Of a stretch of 64,000 nt of DNA, positions 37,921 to 48,092 are shown in pieces. Position 1 is the stretch's first letter; the number at the start of each line of letters is the position of its first letter. Origin of the DNA: Brenneria izadpanahii (lineage in GTDB: Bacteria; Pseudomonadota; Gammaproteobacteria; Enterobacterales; Enterobacteriaceae); NCBI RefSeq assembly GCF_017569925.1, contig NZ_CP050854.1, positions 3,162,001-3,226,000 on the forward strand. The letters are read 5' to 3'. The notes below the pieces were generated by a model. That model did no database searches and was not told the origin of the DNA. It worked only from the letters and a program-made list of their open reading frames with translations. Made by a program: the position numbers and the translations under genes.

Positions 37921-37957
37921 AAAAAAAAACGGCCAGCTTGGATAGTCGAGCTGGCCG
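37921..37957 (-). terminator. Intrinsic terminator of the gsi operon
   Basis: On the minus strand, a CGGCCAGCT/AGCTGGCCG stem is followed by nine T residues; a textbook rho-independent terminator after gsiD. Confidence 0.92.
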
Positions 37958-37974
37958 CCGTTATAAATATGCGT

Positions 37975-38880
37975 TTAGCCTTTCAACTTCGGATCCAGCG
38001 CATCGCGCAATCCATCCCCCAGCAGATTGAACGCCAGCACCGTCAAGAAAATGGCCAGACTGGGGAAAATCGCCACGTGCGGCGCGATCACCATATCGGA
38101 ACGGGCCTCATTGAGCATGGCGCCCCATTCCGGCGTCGGCGGCTGCGCGCCGAGCCCCAGAAAGGAGAGACTGGCCGCCGTAATGATCGACATGCCGATA
38201 CGCATGGAGAAGTAGACCACAATGGAAGACACGGTTCCGGGCAGAATATGCCGGCAGATAATCGTCCAATCGGACGCGCCGATACTGCGGGCCGACTCAA
38301 TATAGGTCTGCTGCTTCAATACCAGCGTGTTCCCCCTCACCAGCCGGGCAAAGGCGGGAATGCTGAAAATGGCCACCGCGACAATCACATTCGCCATACC
38401 GCTGCCCATGATCGCCACCACGGCAATCGCCAGCAGAATGCCGGGGAAAGCGAATAACACATCACAAATGCGCATGATCGCCCGATCCCACCATCCCTCG
38501 TAGTATCCGGCCAACAGCCCCAGCGCCGTGCCGATCAACATGCCGACCAATACGGAGAAAATGCCGGCGGCCAGCGAAATCCGCGCCCCTAGCAAAATGC
38601 GGCTAAAAATATCCCGCCCCAGGGAATCGACGCCGAGCCAGTGAACCCATGACGGCCCTTCATTCAAGCGGTCGTAATCAAAGTAATTTTCCGCATCAAA
38701 GGGAACCAGATACGGTGCGAACAAGGCAATAATAATCAGCAGCAGCACAAACACACCGGCCAACATCGCCACATGTTGATGACGGAAACGCCGCCAGAAC
38801 TCATGCCACGGCGTGCGAATCTGATTTTCCTTAATCACCGGCATAGCCGACAATACCGCTTTACGTCGCCAGTTTCTCAT
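37975..38880 (-). CDS. gsiD: Glutathione ABC transporter permease GsiD
   Basis: A 301-residue DppC/OppC-type permease. Basic N-terminus, then [43 protein letters not shown] around 90-110 and the EAA loop [21 protein letters not shown] near 198-218. Pairs with GsiC in the glutathione/oligopeptide importer. Last gene of gsiABCD, followed by a strong terminator. Confidence 0.93.
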   Translation of the reverse strand: MRNWRRKAVLSAMPVIKENQIRTPWHEFWRRFRHQHVAMLAGVFVLLLIIIALFAPYLVPFDAENYFDYDRLNEGPSWVHWLGVDSLGRDIFSRILLGARISLAAGIFSVLVGMLIGTALGLLAGYYEGWWDRAIMRICDVLFAFPGILLAIAVVAIMGSGMANVIVAVAIFSIPAFARLVRGNTLVLKQQTYIESARSIGASDWTIICRHILPGTVSSIVVYFSMRIGMSIITAASLSFLGLGAQPPTPEWGAMLNEARSDMVIAPHVAIFPSLAIFLTVLAFNLLGDGLRDALDPKLKG

Positions 38881-38889
38881 TCTCCTTCC

Positions 38890-39810
38890 TTATTTATAAC
38901 GAATCGCAGGGTTAATCGCGGCATACAGCATATCGACCAACAGATTGATAAGAATGAACTCCAGAGAAAACAGCAGGACTTCCGCCTGGATCACCGGATA
39001 ATCGCGCATCTCCACCGAATCGACCAATAGCCGCCCCAGTCCCGGCCAGTTAAAAACTTTCTCGACCACAATCGATCCGCCGAGCAAAAAGCCGAACTGT
39101 AACCCCATCATGGTGATAACCGGGATCAACGCATTGCGTAAACCATGTTTCACCACCACCAGCGATTCCCGCACGCCTTTGGCACGCGCGGTACGCATAT
39201 AATCTTCCTGCATCACCTCAACGAAAGAAGCGCGGGTAAAACGGGCCATCACCGCGGCGACCGCCGCTCCCAACGTAATAGAGGGTAAAATATAGTGCCG
39301 CCAGGTATCCGCGCCGACGGTGGGCAGCCAGCCCAGCTCCACGGAAAATACCTGCATCAACAGCATGCCGAGGGCGAATGCCGGAAAGGAGATGCCGGAT
39401 ACCGCCAGCGTCATGCCGATTCTGTCGGGCCAGCCATTGCGCCACACGGCGGAAACCACGCCGATCGTCATACCGAAAATAACCGACCACGCCATACTGC
39501 TGATGGTCAGCCACAGCGTCGGCATAAAACGGGTGGCGATCTCTTCCGTTACCGGCCTTTTGGAAACTATCGATTTGCCCAGGTCGCCCTGAAGCACATT
39601 GGTGAAGAAATGCCAAAACTGCTGCGGCAGCGGCTTGTCCAGCCCCAGATCCTGGCGCACCAGTTCTATCACCGCGGCGTCGGCTTCCCGTCCGGCGGCT
39701 AACCGCGCCGGATCGCCCGGCAACAGGTGGACAAAGAGAAAAACCAACACCATGACGATCAATAAGGTGGGAATCAGTCCCAGTAACCGTTTAATAAAAT
39801 AATTCAACAT
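38890..39810 (-). CDS. gsiC: Glutathione ABC transporter permease GsiC
   Basis: A 306-residue DppB/OppB-type permease. The start [24 protein letters not shown], then [16 protein letters not shown] near 29-44, and the EAA loop [29 protein letters not shown] around 200-230 are typical. Separated from gsiB by about 100 bases that contain a hairpin. Confidence 0.93.
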   Translation of the reverse strand: MLNYFIKRLLGLIPTLLIVMVLVFLFVHLLPGDPARLAAGREADAAVIELVRQDLGLDKPLPQQFWHFFTNVLQGDLGKSIVSKRPVTEEIATRFMPTLWLTISSMAWSVIFGMTIGVVSAVWRNGWPDRIGMTLAVSGISFPAFALGMLLMQVFSVELGWLPTVGADTWRHYILPSITLGAAVAAVMARFTRASFVEVMQEDYMRTARAKGVRESLVVVKHGLRNALIPVITMMGLQFGFLLGGSIVVEKVFNWPGLGRLLVDSVEMRDYPVIQAEVLLFSLEFILINLLVDMLYAAINPAIRYK

Positions 39811-39868
39811 GGATAAGTTTCCACGTACATGCGACTTGCTCTCCCTTGAGTGAAATTTCCCGAAAATT

Positions 39869-39897
39869 CAGGGCGGTATACAACCGCCGCCGCCCTG
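39869..39897 (-). promoter_or_regulatory. Hairpin between gsiB and gsiC
   Basis: CAGGGCGG/CCGCCCTG stem in the gsiB-gsiC gap. On the minus strand AATTTTC follows. Such structures often stabilise the binding-protein mRNA or partly terminate before the permeases. Confidence 0.5.
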
Positions 39898-39914
39898 GGT
39901 CGCCGCCGAGTGAT

Positions 39915-41459
39915 TTACTCTTTCAGATCCGCATCATCAAAACTGAAGGCGGTATCCGGCATGACGTAAAACCCGGTCAGCTTCTTGCTGTTCGCGGAAA
40001 CCAGACTTTCAGTCGCCAGGAATATCCAAGGGGCATCAGCCCAGATTTTATCCTGCGCGTCTTTATACAGTTTCTGTTTTTCCGCCCGATCGGTGGTTTT
40101 TAACGCGCCGGCCAGATCGGCATCAACCTGAGAATTGCTGTAAAACGCCGTGTTAAACAGCGCCGGCGGCCAGGATGACGTCGCAAACAGCGGCGACAGC
40201 GCCCAATCCGCTTCCCCGGTTGAAGCCGACCAGCCGGTATAGAACATCCGCACGCCGGTCTCTTTTACGCCCTTACCTTCTACCTCGGCGGCGCGCTGTC
40301 CCGCATCCATCGCGGTGACTTGAGCCTTGATGCCGACCTGCGCCAGCTGTTGCTGGGTGAACTGCAACACTTTCTGCGCCGTACTGTGGTTATGCGACGA
40401 CCAGAGCGTAGTGGTAAAGCCATTCGGATAACCGGCCTCTTTCAGCAGTTCTCGGGCTTTAGCCGGATCGTAAGGCCACGGCTGATACTTCACCGCGTAA
40501 TCGATACTGGGCGGCAGCGGCCCTTCCGCCGGGGTCGCATAGCCGGAAAACGCCACTTTAATCAGCGCGTCTTTGTTGATCGCATAGTTGAGCGCCTGCC
40601 GTACTTTAAGATTATCAAACGGCTTTTGCGTCACGTTGAGGCTGATATAGCGATGTAAAATAGACGGCGAAGCGACCAGATCCAGCCGATCGTTTTTCTC
40701 CAGCACTTTGGCCTGTTCAAAAGGGATCGGAAACGCGAAGTGCGCTTCGCCGGTTTGCAGCAGCGCCGCGCGGGTATTGTTATCCACGACCGGCCGCCAG
40801 GTAATGCTATCCAGCTTAGGCAGGCCCGACTTCCAGTAACCGGCAAATTTTTCAACCTTGACGTAGTCGGTCTGGTTCCAAACCACAAAGCGGTACGGGC
40901 CGGTGCCGACCGGATGGAAACCGATATCTTTACCGTATTGACTTAATGCCGCAGGCGAAATCATCACCGCCGCCGGATGCGCCAGGTTATTGATAAACGC
41001 GGAGAACGGCGTTTTCAGCGTGATTTTTACCGTTTGCCCGTCAACCACTTCCGTTTTATCGATCATCCTGAACAGGTTATAGCGCTTTAGGCGGTTTTCC
41101 GGATTGCTGGCGCGATCCAGGTTCACCTTCACCGCTTCGGCATTAAAATCCGTGCCATCATGGAACTTCACCCCTGGGTGCAGCTTGATGGTATAAACCA
41201 GACCATCAGGGCTGGTGGTATAACTTTCCGCCAGCACATTAACCAGCTTCATATCCTTGTCGAAACCAAATAGCCCCTGATAGAACGATTTGGCCACGGT
41301 TTGGGATAACGAGTCATTGGCATCGTAAGGATCCAGGGTAGTGAAGTTCGATGCGACAGCGATAACCGCATCCTTGGCCGCCCAGGCTGGCGCCGTTGCC
41401 ATGGCGGCGGCGATACCGGCAGCAAGTAACCATTTACGTTTCAAAGTGATAACATTCAT
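39915..41459 (-). CDS. gsiB: Glutathione-binding periplasmic protein GsiB
   Basis: A 514-residue SBP_bac_5 binding protein. The signal peptide ([22 protein letters not shown], cleavage about residue 27) precedes [24 protein letters not shown], typical of Gsi[20 protein letters not shown] near 127 and [24 protein letters not shown] near 285 are also family features. An upstream ATG would add 26 residues before the signal peptide and is rejected. Confidence 0.92.
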   Translation of the reverse strand: MNVITLKRKWLLAAGIAAAMATAPAWAAKDAVIAVASNFTTLDPYDANDSLSQTVAKSFYQGLFGFDKDMKLVNVLAESYTTSPDGLVYTIKLHPGVKFHDGTDFNAEAVKVNLDRASNPENRLKRYNLFRMIDKTEVVDGQTVKITLKTPFSAFINNLAHPAAVMISPAALSQYGKDIGFHPVGTGPYRFVVWNQTDYVKVEKFAGYWKSGLPKLDSITWRPVVDNNTRAALLQTGEAHFAFPIPFEQAKVLEKNDRLDLVASPSILHRYISLNVTQKPFDNLKVRQALNYAINKDALIKVAFSGYATPAEGPLPPSIDYAVKYQPWPYDPAKARELLKEAGYPNGFTTTLWSSHNHSTAQKVLQFTQQQLAQVGIKAQVTAMDAGQRAAEVEGKGVKETGVRMFYTGWSASTGEADWALSPLFATSSWPPALFNTAFYSNSQVDADLAGALKTTDRAEKQKLYKDAQDKIWADAPWIFLATESLVSANSKKLTGFYVMPDTAFSFDDADLKE

Positions 41460-41487
41460 TGCGTTACATTCTCCTTGTGAATCCCTG

Positions 41488-43389
41488 TCAATAAGCGCCC
41501 GCAATCGGATGTTGAGCGACAAAATGCCGCTCGCCAACCTGAACTAAAGGCGCGGTGGTAGGTTCATCGCCTATTGCCCGGATCGGGCTCGGTACTTCAT
41601 CAACCAATAAAACCTGTTCACGATGGCGGCGCGATGGATCGGCTACGGGCACCGCCGCCATCAGCTTGCGGGTATAAGGATGCTGCGGGTGCTCAAACAC
41701 CTCGCTGCGCGGGCCAATCTCTACAATCTGCCCCATATACATCACCGCAACCCGGTGGCTGATCCGCTCCACCACCGCCATATCGTGCGAAATAAACAAA
41801 AAAGAGATGCCGAATTCACGCTGTAGTTCAAGCATCAAATTGACGATCTGCGCCTGAATAGAAACATCAAGCGCCGAAACCGCCTCATCGGCGATCACCA
41901 CTTTGGGGTTCAGCGCCAGCGCTCTGGCGATGCAAATACGCTGCCGCTGTCCGCCGGAAAACTCATGGGGATAGCGCCGGGCGTGTTCCGGCTCCAAACC
42001 AACGCGGGCCAATAGCCACGCCACGCGTTTCTCCGCCTCCTGACGGTTCGCCACGCCGTGAACCAGCAAAGGTTCCATAATGGAGAAACCGACCGTCAGC
42101 CGCGGATCCAGAGAGGCGTAAGGATCCTGAAAAATAAACTGGATATCCCGCCGCAGATGCTGCAACACCGGACCGGTCAAACGGTCGATTTGTTGTCCGT
42201 TAAAGATAATGGCGCCGCTCTGGCTTTCCACCAGCCGCAGTAACGAGCGGCCGGTCGTGGACTTTCCGCAGCCCGACTCGCCCACCAGCGACAGCGTTTC
42301 TCCCGGATAGAGATCAAAACTGACTTTTTCCACCGCATGAACCTGCCGCGTGACGCGGTTCAAAATACCGCTGCGAACCGGAAAACGGGTGACCAGATCC
42401 TTCACCTGTAGGATCGGCTCGGCGTTGGGCGGAACCGTATTCTGCGGCTCGTTGTCGGCCGGCGACGAGGGATCCTGGTTCAGCAACGGAAATTTTGCCG
42501 GATAGGGCCGACCGCGCATCGAACCCAGCTTGGGCACCGCCGCCAGCAACGCTTTGGTATAGCGCTGGCGCGGGGCGGTAAAAATCTCGGCGGCGGCTGC
42601 CGCTTCAACGTTCTCCCCGCGATACATCACCAGCACCTGGTCGGCGATCTCGGCCACGACGCCCATATCGTGAGTAATGAAGATCACCGCCATGTCCATT
42701 TCCCGCTGCAATACGCGGATAAGTTGCAGGATCTGCGCCTGAATGGTGACGTCCAGCGCCGTTGTCGGCTCATCGGCGATCAACAATGACGGCTTGCAGG
42801 AGAGCGCCATCGCAATCATGACCCGCTGACGCATTCCCCCCGATAGCTGATGGGGATAACGGTCCAGCACATTGCGCGCTTCCGGGATGCGGACCAAATC
42901 AAGCATGCGCAACGCTTCGCGCCGCGCCGCCCGGTGATCCATGCCCTGATGCAGACGAATGGACTCGGCGATTTGCTCGCCGACCGGGTATACCGGATTC
43001 AGCGATGTCATCGGCTCTTGAAAAATCATCGCCATATCGGCGCCGCGCAGTTTGCGCATCTGCGATTGCGCCGTAGTTTTCAAATTCAGCACCTGGCCGT
43101 CTCGCTTGCGAAACAGCATTTCGCCCTGATGAATAACGCCGCCGGCCTGCTCGACGAGCCGCATCAGCGCCAGAGACGTCACGGATTTCCCCGACCCGGA
43201 TTCCCCCACAATCGCCAGCGTCTCCCCTCGATCCACCGAAAAGGTTAAATCACGCACCGCATCAGTCCGCTGGCCCTGCTGTTCAAAATAAACGCTCAGA
43301 TCGCGTACAGATAACACCCGCTCATCCGGCAAAAAAAAGCCCGGCGCAGGTTCGGAAAGCGGCGCATGATGATGCCGTGTTTGTGTCAT
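41488..43389 (-). CDS. gsiA: Glutathione importer ATP-binding protein GsiA (double ATPase)
   Basis: A 633-residue protein with two ABC domains. Domain 1 has GESGSGKS near 67, [15 protein letters not shown] near 185 and [12 protein letters not shown] near 207. Domain 2 has GESGCGKST near 372, [15 protein letters not shown] near 479 and [12 protein letters not shown] near 501, plus C-terminal oligopeptide-transporter regions. ATG at 43389 ([11 protein letters not shown]) follows GGAG; 46 extra codons upstream lack similarity. In E. coli iaaA precedes gsiA; here there is none and moeA is divergent. Confidence 0.93.
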   Translation of the reverse strand: MTQTRHHHAPLSEPAPGFFLPDERVLSVRDLSVYFEQQGQRTDAVRDLTFSVDRGETLAIVGESGSGKSVTSLALMRLVEQAGGVIHQGEMLFRKRDGQVLNLKTTAQSQMRKLRGADMAMIFQEPMTSLNPVYPVGEQIAESIRLHQGMDHRAARREALRMLDLVRIPEARNVLDRYPHQLSGGMRQRVMIAMALSCKPSLLIADEPTTALDVTIQAQILQLIRVLQREMDMAVIFITHDMGVVAEIADQVLVMYRGENVEAAAAAEIFTAPRQRYTKALLAAVPKLGSMRGRPYPAKFPLLNQDPSSPADNEPQNTVPPNAEPILQVKDLVTRFPVRSGILNRVTRQVHAVEKVSFDLYPGETLSLVGESGCGKSTTGRSLLRLVESQSGAIIFNGQQIDRLTGPVLQHLRRDIQFIFQDPYASLDPRLTVGFSIMEPLLVHGVANRQEAEKRVAWLLARVGLEPEHARRYPHEFSGGQRQRICIARALALNPKVVIADEAVSALDVSIQAQIVNLMLELQREFGISFLFISHDMAVVERISHRVAVMYMGQIVEIGPRSEVFEHPQHPYTRKLMAAVPVADPSRRHREQVLLVDEVPSPIRAIGDEPTTAPLVQVGERHFVAQHPIAGAY

Positions 43390-43711
43390 TAACAGTGGGT
43401 CTCCATAAAAAACGGGATGCAAAAATAGTAGAGCAGACAGGCAGGTAAATAACCGATTGTCATTAAACTCGTTTTTTTGACTATATTTAGCGCAATGTAG
43501 GATGTAAAGCGGAAACTGAATCGCCACTCTGGAAAATTTCTTTTATAACATTAAGTTAATTAACATAAACAAACAGTATAAATAACGGGAAAAGCCGACG
43601 CGCCGCCGCCCGGAAAGATGAAGGGGGCGGCGTTCTCTGACATAATATTGGCATATAATGCGCATTTTCGCCTACCGGCGGAAATACGATCCATAAAATG
43701 ATGGAGTGCAG
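43390..43711. other. Divergent promoter region between gsiA and moeA
   Basis: No gene in these 322 bases. A TATAAT at 43654-43659 suits a -10 for moeA; its -35 is poor. Sequence next to gsiA is AT-rich and may hold the gsi promoter. The E. coli iaaA gene is absent from this position. Confidence 0.5.
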
Positions 43712-44947
43712 ATGGAAAACGTTAACTCTGGTTTATTGACTCTCGAACACGCGCGAGAAAAAATGTTTTCCCAGCTTGAAACGATCCCGGAAACGGAGAC
43801 GGTTTCACTGTTTGATGCGACGGGCCGAATTACCGCCCGGGCGATAACTTCTCCAATAAACGTTCCCCCGTTCGCCAATGCCGCGATGGATGGCTACGCC
43901 GTTCGCTGCGCGGATTTGTCCGCCGCCGCCCCGCTCCCGCTCATCGGCAAATCTTTCGCCGGCGCGCCGTTTGACGGTGAATGGCCGGCCGGAACCTGTA
44001 TCCGCATTATGACGGGCGCGCCGATCCCCGCCGGCGCCGATGCGGTTGTGATGCAGGAACACGCCGAGGCCGGTGAATCGGGCATCCGCTTTCTCCGTGA
44101 AGTCAAAGCAGGACAGAATATCCGTCTGCCGGGGGAAGATATCCGCGCCGGCGCCGGCGTGCTGCCTGCCGGAACCAGACTGGGCGTGGGGGAATTGCCT
44201 TTGCTGGCATCGCTGGGGATCGCGCAGGTTGAGGTATTCCGTCGCTTGAAGGTCGCTATTTTTTCAACCGGCGATGAGCTTCAGCCCGTCGGCCAACCGC
44301 TGCAAGCCGGACAGATTTACGACACCAACCGTTTCGCCGTACGTTTGATGCTGGAACAGCTGGGCTGCGAGGTTAATGATTTGGGTATCGTCCGCGACGA
44401 TCCCGCGGCGCTGCGCGACGCATTCTCGCAGGCTGACGAAAGCGCCGACCTGGTCATCAGCAGCGGCGGCGTTTCCGTTGGCGAAGCGGATTACACCAAA
44501 CAGATGCTGGAAGAGATGGGCGATATCCATTTCTGGAAATTAGCCATCAAGCCGGGCAAACCTTTCGCCTTTGGTAAGCTGCAAAACGCCTGGTTCTGCG
44601 GCCTGCCGGGTAATCCGGTTTCCTCCGCCGTGACGTTCTATCAGCTGGTTCAACCGCTGTTGGCCCATTTATCCGGATATTCGCAGTGGCGTTTTCCCGC
44701 CCGGCTTCGGGTGAAAACCGCCAGCGCGCTGAAAAAAACGCCGGGCCGCGCCGACTTCCAGCGCGGGATCTTTAGCCGTAACGCCCAGGGCGAATGGGAA
44801 GTCAAAACCACCGGACATCAGGGCTCGCATGTGTTCAGCTCTTTTAGCCTGGCTAACTGCTTTATCGTGCTGGAGGCCGAACGTGGCCACGTAGCGGCCG
44901 GTGAATGGGTTGAAATTGAACCCTTCAATGCGCTGTTGGGCCATTAG
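43712..44947 (+). CDS. moeA: Molybdopterin molybdotransferase
   Basis: A 411-residue enzyme inserting molybdate into adenylated molybdopterin. [19 protein letters not shown] near 51-69, [20 protein letters not shown] near 99-118, the GDEL motif in [10 protein letters not shown] near 185, and the molybdenum-binding region [17 protein letters not shown] near 250-266 are characteristic, as is [13 protein letters not shown] 43712 follows GGAG; a GTG at 43706 overlaps that site. Operon with moeB 2 bases downstream. Confidence 0.96.
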   Translation: MENVNSGLLTLEHAREKMFSQLETIPETETVSLFDATGRITARAITSPINVPPFANAAMDGYAVRCADLSAAAPLPLIGKSFAGAPFDGEWPAGTCIRIMTGAPIPAGADAVVMQEHAEAGESGIRFLREVKAGQNIRLPGEDIRAGAGVLPAGTRLGVGELPLLASLGIAQVEVFRRLKVAIFSTGDELQPVGQPLQAGQIYDTNRFAVRLMLEQLGCEVNDLGIVRDDPAALRDAFSQADESADLVISSGGVSVGEADYTKQMLEEMGDIHFWKLAIKPGKPFAFGKLQNAWFCGLPGNPVSSAVTFYQLVQPLLAHLSGYSQWRFPARLRVKTASALKKTPGRADFQRGIFSRNAQGEWEVKTTGHQGSHVFSSFSLANCFIVLEAERGHVAAGEWVEIEPFNALLGH

Positions 44948-44949
44948 CC

Positions 44950-45702
44950 ATGCTGCCGGAACTCAGCGACGCAGAAGCGCTGCGCTATAATCGCCAGATT
45001 GTGCTGCGCGGCTTTGATTTCGACGGCCAGGAAAAGTTGAAAGCCGCGCGGCTCCTGGTTGTCGGGCTCGGCGGACTGGGCTGCGCGGCGGCGCAATATT
45101 TGGCGACTGCGGGCGTTGGACGCCTGACGCTGCTCGATTTCGATACGGTATCGCTCTCCAACCTTCAGCGTCAGATACTCCACCACGACGCCCGCATCGG
45201 AATGCCTAAGGTTGAGTCCGCGCGCATTGCCCTGGCGGAAATCAACCCTTACCTTACGCTCGACGCGATTAATGCCGATCTGGATGATGACGCCTTAAGC
45301 GCGCTGGCGGCGAAACACGATGCGGTGCTTGATTGCACCGACAACGTATCTATCCGCGATCGCCTGAACCGCATTGGCTTTCATTTGAAAAAACCGTTGT
45401 TCTCCGGGGCGGCCATTCGTATGGAGGGCCAGATTAGCGTCTTTACCTATCAGAAAGATGAACCTTGTTACCGCTGCCTTAGCCGGCTGTTCGGCGAAAA
45501 CGCGCTAACCTGCGCCGAAGCGGGCGTAATGGCGCCGCTGGTGGGCGTCATAGGCAGTTTGCAAGCGATGGAGGCCATCAAGCTGCTAACAGGATATGGC
45601 AAGACGATCACCGGCCGCCTGCTGTTGTTCGACGCCATGACCATGCAGTTTCGTGAAATAAAATTGCCTAAAAATCCCAACTGCGAAGTCTGCGGCGGCT
45701 AA
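44950..45702 (+). CDS. moeB: Molybdopterin-synthase adenylyltransferase
   Basis: A 250-residue ThiF/E1-like enzyme that adenylates the C-terminus of MoaD. The ATP loop is LLVVGLGGLGCAAAQYLA (about 35-52), followed by the LSNLQRQILHHDARIG motif near 73-88 and DCTDNVSIRDRLN near 129-141. The zinc cysteines are in CYRCLSRLFGE near 175 and CEVCGG at the end. Immediately downstream of moeA. Confidence 0.96.
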   Translation: MLPELSDAEALRYNRQIVLRGFDFDGQEKLKAARLLVVGLGGLGCAAAQYLATAGVGRLTLLDFDTVSLSNLQRQILHHDARIGMPKVESARIALAEINPYLTLDAINADLDDDALSALAAKHDAVLDCTDNVSIRDRLNRIGFHLKKPLFSGAAIRMEGQISVFTYQKDEPCYRCLSRLFGENALTCAEAGVMAPLVGVIGSLQAMEAIKLLTGYGKTITGRLLLFDAMTMQFREIKLPKNPNCEVCGG

Positions 45703-45770
45703 TATATTAAATACGACACGCAACCGTGCCACACGCTCGAAGTAAGCAATCATGCAAAGAGGAACCAACC

Positions 45771-46370
45771 ATGAGTAATGCTTTTTTGCAGTCCATTAAG
45801 AATCGTCGTTCTATCTATGCCATCGGTAAAACATTGCCAATATCAGAAGATCGGGTTGTCTCGCTCGTTACCGAAGCCGTTAAGCAAAGCCCCTCATCGT
45901 TTAATTCCCAGAGTTCCCGCGTCGTTATTTTGTTCGGCGAACAACATAAAAAACTTTGGGATATCGTTAAGCAGCAGCTGAAAAAAATCGTTCCTGAAGA
46001 TGCTTTTGCCCCAACAGAGAAAAAGCTGGCGTCGTTCGCGGCGGGCGCCGGCACGGTGCTGTTTTTTGAAGACACCAAAGTCATTGAAGATCTGCAACAA
46101 AAATTTGCCCTGTATGCGGATAATTTCCCCATTTGGTCGGAACATTCGACCGGGATTGCGCAATTTTCCGTGTGGTCCGCTCTGGCGCAGGAAAAAGTGG
46201 GCGCCTCATTGCAGCACTACAATCCGCTGATTGATGACGATGTGAAAAAACAGTGGCAGTTGCCGGCAAGCTGGAAATTACGCGCCCAAATGCCGTTTGG
46301 CTCAATTGAACAACCGGCGGGTGAAAAAACGTATATTCCCGACGAAGAGCGTTTCCGCATTTTTAAATAA
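45771..46370 (+). CDS. Nitroreductase family protein (Frm2/CinD-like)
   Basis: A 199-residue FMN-type nitroreductase. RRSIYAIGKTLPISEDRVVSLV at about 12-33 and KQSPSSFNSQSSRVVILFGEQHKKLWDIV at about 38-67 match the Frm2/Hbn1 and CinD group, which reduce nitro compounds or quinones and respond to stress. ATG 45771 follows AGAGG; the earlier in-frame start overlaps moeB's downstream sequence and is unlikely. Terminator at 46393-46430. Confidence 0.88.
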   Translation: MSNAFLQSIKNRRSIYAIGKTLPISEDRVVSLVTEAVKQSPSSFNSQSSRVVILFGEQHKKLWDIVKQQLKKIVPEDAFAPTEKKLASFAAGAGTVLFFEDTKVIEDLQQKFALYADNFPIWSEHSTGIAQFSVWSALAQEKVGASLQHYNPLIDDDVKKQWQLPASWKLRAQMPFGSIEQPAGEKTYIPDEERFRIFK

Positions 46371-46392
46371 CAAGCAAAAGTCAATGAATAAA

Positions 46393-46430
46393 ATTCAGGC
46401 CAGCTACGCCGATAGCTGACCTGAATCTTT
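46393..46430 (+). terminator. Intrinsic terminator (bidirectional) after the nitroreductase gene
   Basis: A 14-bp stem with one mismatch (ATTCAGGCCAGCTA/TAGCTGACCTGAAT, loop CGCCGA) followed by CTTTC. Serves the nitroreductase gene and possibly the small gene on the other strand. Confidence 0.8.
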
Positions 46431-46459
46431 CATCACATTGAATCGTGTATTGTTATCGG

Positions 46460-46750
46460 TCAGGTTAATTTATTAACTTTATTAAATGGCGTAACGCAAT
46501 TCGGCGCGGCTTCGGTAATTATCTGTTCAACATCGGCCTTCCCCGCCCAAATGGAAAGAATTGTCGTCGTTGTCCACCATAGATCCGACTGAACTTTATC
46601 AACAATTTTCGGCGTCTCTGACTTTAAACATAAAATTACCTGCTGCGCGGTTTCTTTTGGCATATTGATAGATTCAGCATAGCGATTTAATTCGTTTTCA
46701 AGCGGCTCAAATAAAAAGAAAGCCAGTATTGCAGAAATAATAGTTTGCAT
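46460..46750 (-). CDS. Small hypothetical protein with N-terminal hydrophobic segment
   Basis: A 96-residue protein. Residues 1-17 (MQTIISAILAFFLFEPL) form a hydrophobic stretch, a signal anchor or short membrane helix, and the rest is predicted helical and soluble (KETAQQVILCLKSETPKIVDKVQ). Family not recognised. The ATG at 46750 or a GTG at 46759 could start it; both have weak sites. It follows the lipid kinase gene by about 20 bases on the same strand and may be co-transcribed. Confidence 0.5.
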   Translation of the reverse strand: MQTIISAILAFFLFEPLENELNRYAESINMPKETAQQVILCLKSETPKIVDKVQSDLWWTTTTILSIWAGKADVEQIITEAAPNCVTPFNKVNKLT

Positions 46751-46769
46751 TGTTAGCACTTATATAAGT

Positions 46770-47684
46770 TTAATTAATTACCCTGATTGGGGCGAATACG
46801 CGAATAGCTTTTTCCCTGAGGGTAAATGTTGCGGGCGTTTTTCCAATGAGTTCGCCATCGGCATTGATATCATGCGGCTTTGCAGTATGCAATGTTAGGC
46901 GGGTCGCGGAAAAGGCGCGTACTTTGCGCCAGCGTCCGTGCGTTCCCCGCCGCAGAAAAGGGACAAGCGCCAGCATTTCCCACCAGTGGGAGATTTCCAG
47001 ACTATAGACGTCAAGCCGGCCATCGTCAGGCGCCGCCGTTTGCTCCACCGTCATCCCGCCGCCGTAAAAACGGCCGTTGCCCACGGAAACCTGAACGGTT
47101 TTGACCCTCTCTTTGATACCGTCGTGCTCAATTTCAACCCGGAAAGGACGGCTCTGCTTGAGTAATTTAAACGCGGCCAGCGCATATCCCAACGTTCCCC
47201 AGCGCTTTTTAGACTTTGCCGATAACCCACGGGCCAGAGCCGCCGAAAACCCGATGCTGGAGACATTAAAGAACAGATGACCGTTCACTTCCCCCAGGTC
47301 GACAGGCCTTAAATTTCCCGCCGCGATAATTTGCGCCGCCAGCTTTAAATCCCTTGGGATCCCCAGAGTACGAGCAAAATCATTTGCCGTGCCTAACGGC
47401 AATACGCCCAGCGGCAACCCGGTATCAACCAGAGCCTGAGCCGCCGAGTTTAGTGTGCCATCGCCGCCGCCGATAATAACCATATCCACATCATGCACAT
47501 GGGCGCGAATAATATCGCCGCAGGAACCAGACTCCCGTTCGCCGGGTTCAATAACCGCAATATTATGCGATCGTAATAATTGAATCACATACGATTTTGA
47601 TGAACTCCCATTCCTCGCGTTTTGATTAATAAATAAAAGTGCGGTTGGGCCGTCCTGCTTGTTTTTTCGGCTTTCTGCTGTCAT
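46770..47684 (-). CDS. Diacylglycerol kinase-like lipid kinase (YegS/DgkB family)
   Basis: A 304-residue DAG_kinase_cat protein. LLFINQNARNGSSS near 17-30 and the nucleotide motif MVIIGGGDGTLNSAAQALV near 68-86 are diagnostic, followed by LGVLPLGTANDFARTL near 93-108. Similar proteins phosphorylate diacylglycerol, phosphatidylglycerol or sphingoid lipids. ATG at 47684 or TTG at 47690 start; both poorly served by ribosome binding sites. Confidence 0.88.
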   Translation of the reverse strand: MTAESRKNKQDGPTALLFINQNARNGSSSKSYVIQLLRSHNIAVIEPGERESGSCGDIIRAHVHDVDMVIIGGGDGTLNSAAQALVDTGLPLGVLPLGTANDFARTLGIPRDLKLAAQIIAAGNLRPVDLGEVNGHLFFNVSSIGFSAALARGLSAKSKKRWGTLGYALAAFKLLKQSRPFRVEIEHDGIKERVKTVQVSVGNGRFYGGGMTVEQTAAPDDGRLDVYSLEISHWWEMLALVPFLRRGTHGRWRKVRAFSATRLTLHTAKPHDINADGELIGKTPATFTLREKAIRVFAPIRVIN

Positions 47685-48092
47685 TGCCAACCCAATTTAA
47701 TTACCGTGACCAACGTTAATTAATACCACTCTTTTATCAGCTTTCACAAGTTACATTGAGTAACACCACAATAAAATACAAATCATTACATTATTCCCGT
47801 CGATACCGGAGTTATTCGCAATAATTCGTTAAAATATCGCCCGCTCATGCATTACTTTTATTTCTTCGCATAGCCAATAACCAGCTAAAAACGAACGCTG
47901 CTTTATCATGTCGTCTTCTGTCTTCCTTGCTTTACGATAGCCACGCTAAATCAGCGGCCCTCGGCCGGGCTTTTTATTGATGTTTTCTGCTATGCCTGCT
48001 TAACTTTAATGAAGGAGTTTACCGGCAGTCATGACGTCGCACGATAAATTTTTGCCTGCCTACCGTTAGTTGACAGCATCAGGAGCCCTGCT
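47685..48092. other. Intergenic region between the lipid kinase and diguanylate cyclase genes
   Basis: No gene in these 408 bases. A GCCC/GGGC hairpin followed by TTTTTATT at about 47959-47978 looks like a plus-strand terminator. No plus-strand gene precedes it; a short untranslated RNA is possible but unsupported. Confidence 0.45.

Noticed and set aside
47955..47980. Terminator-like hairpin suggesting a small RNA upstream
   Set aside because: No promoter or conserved transcript could be supported; recorded only as a possibility.
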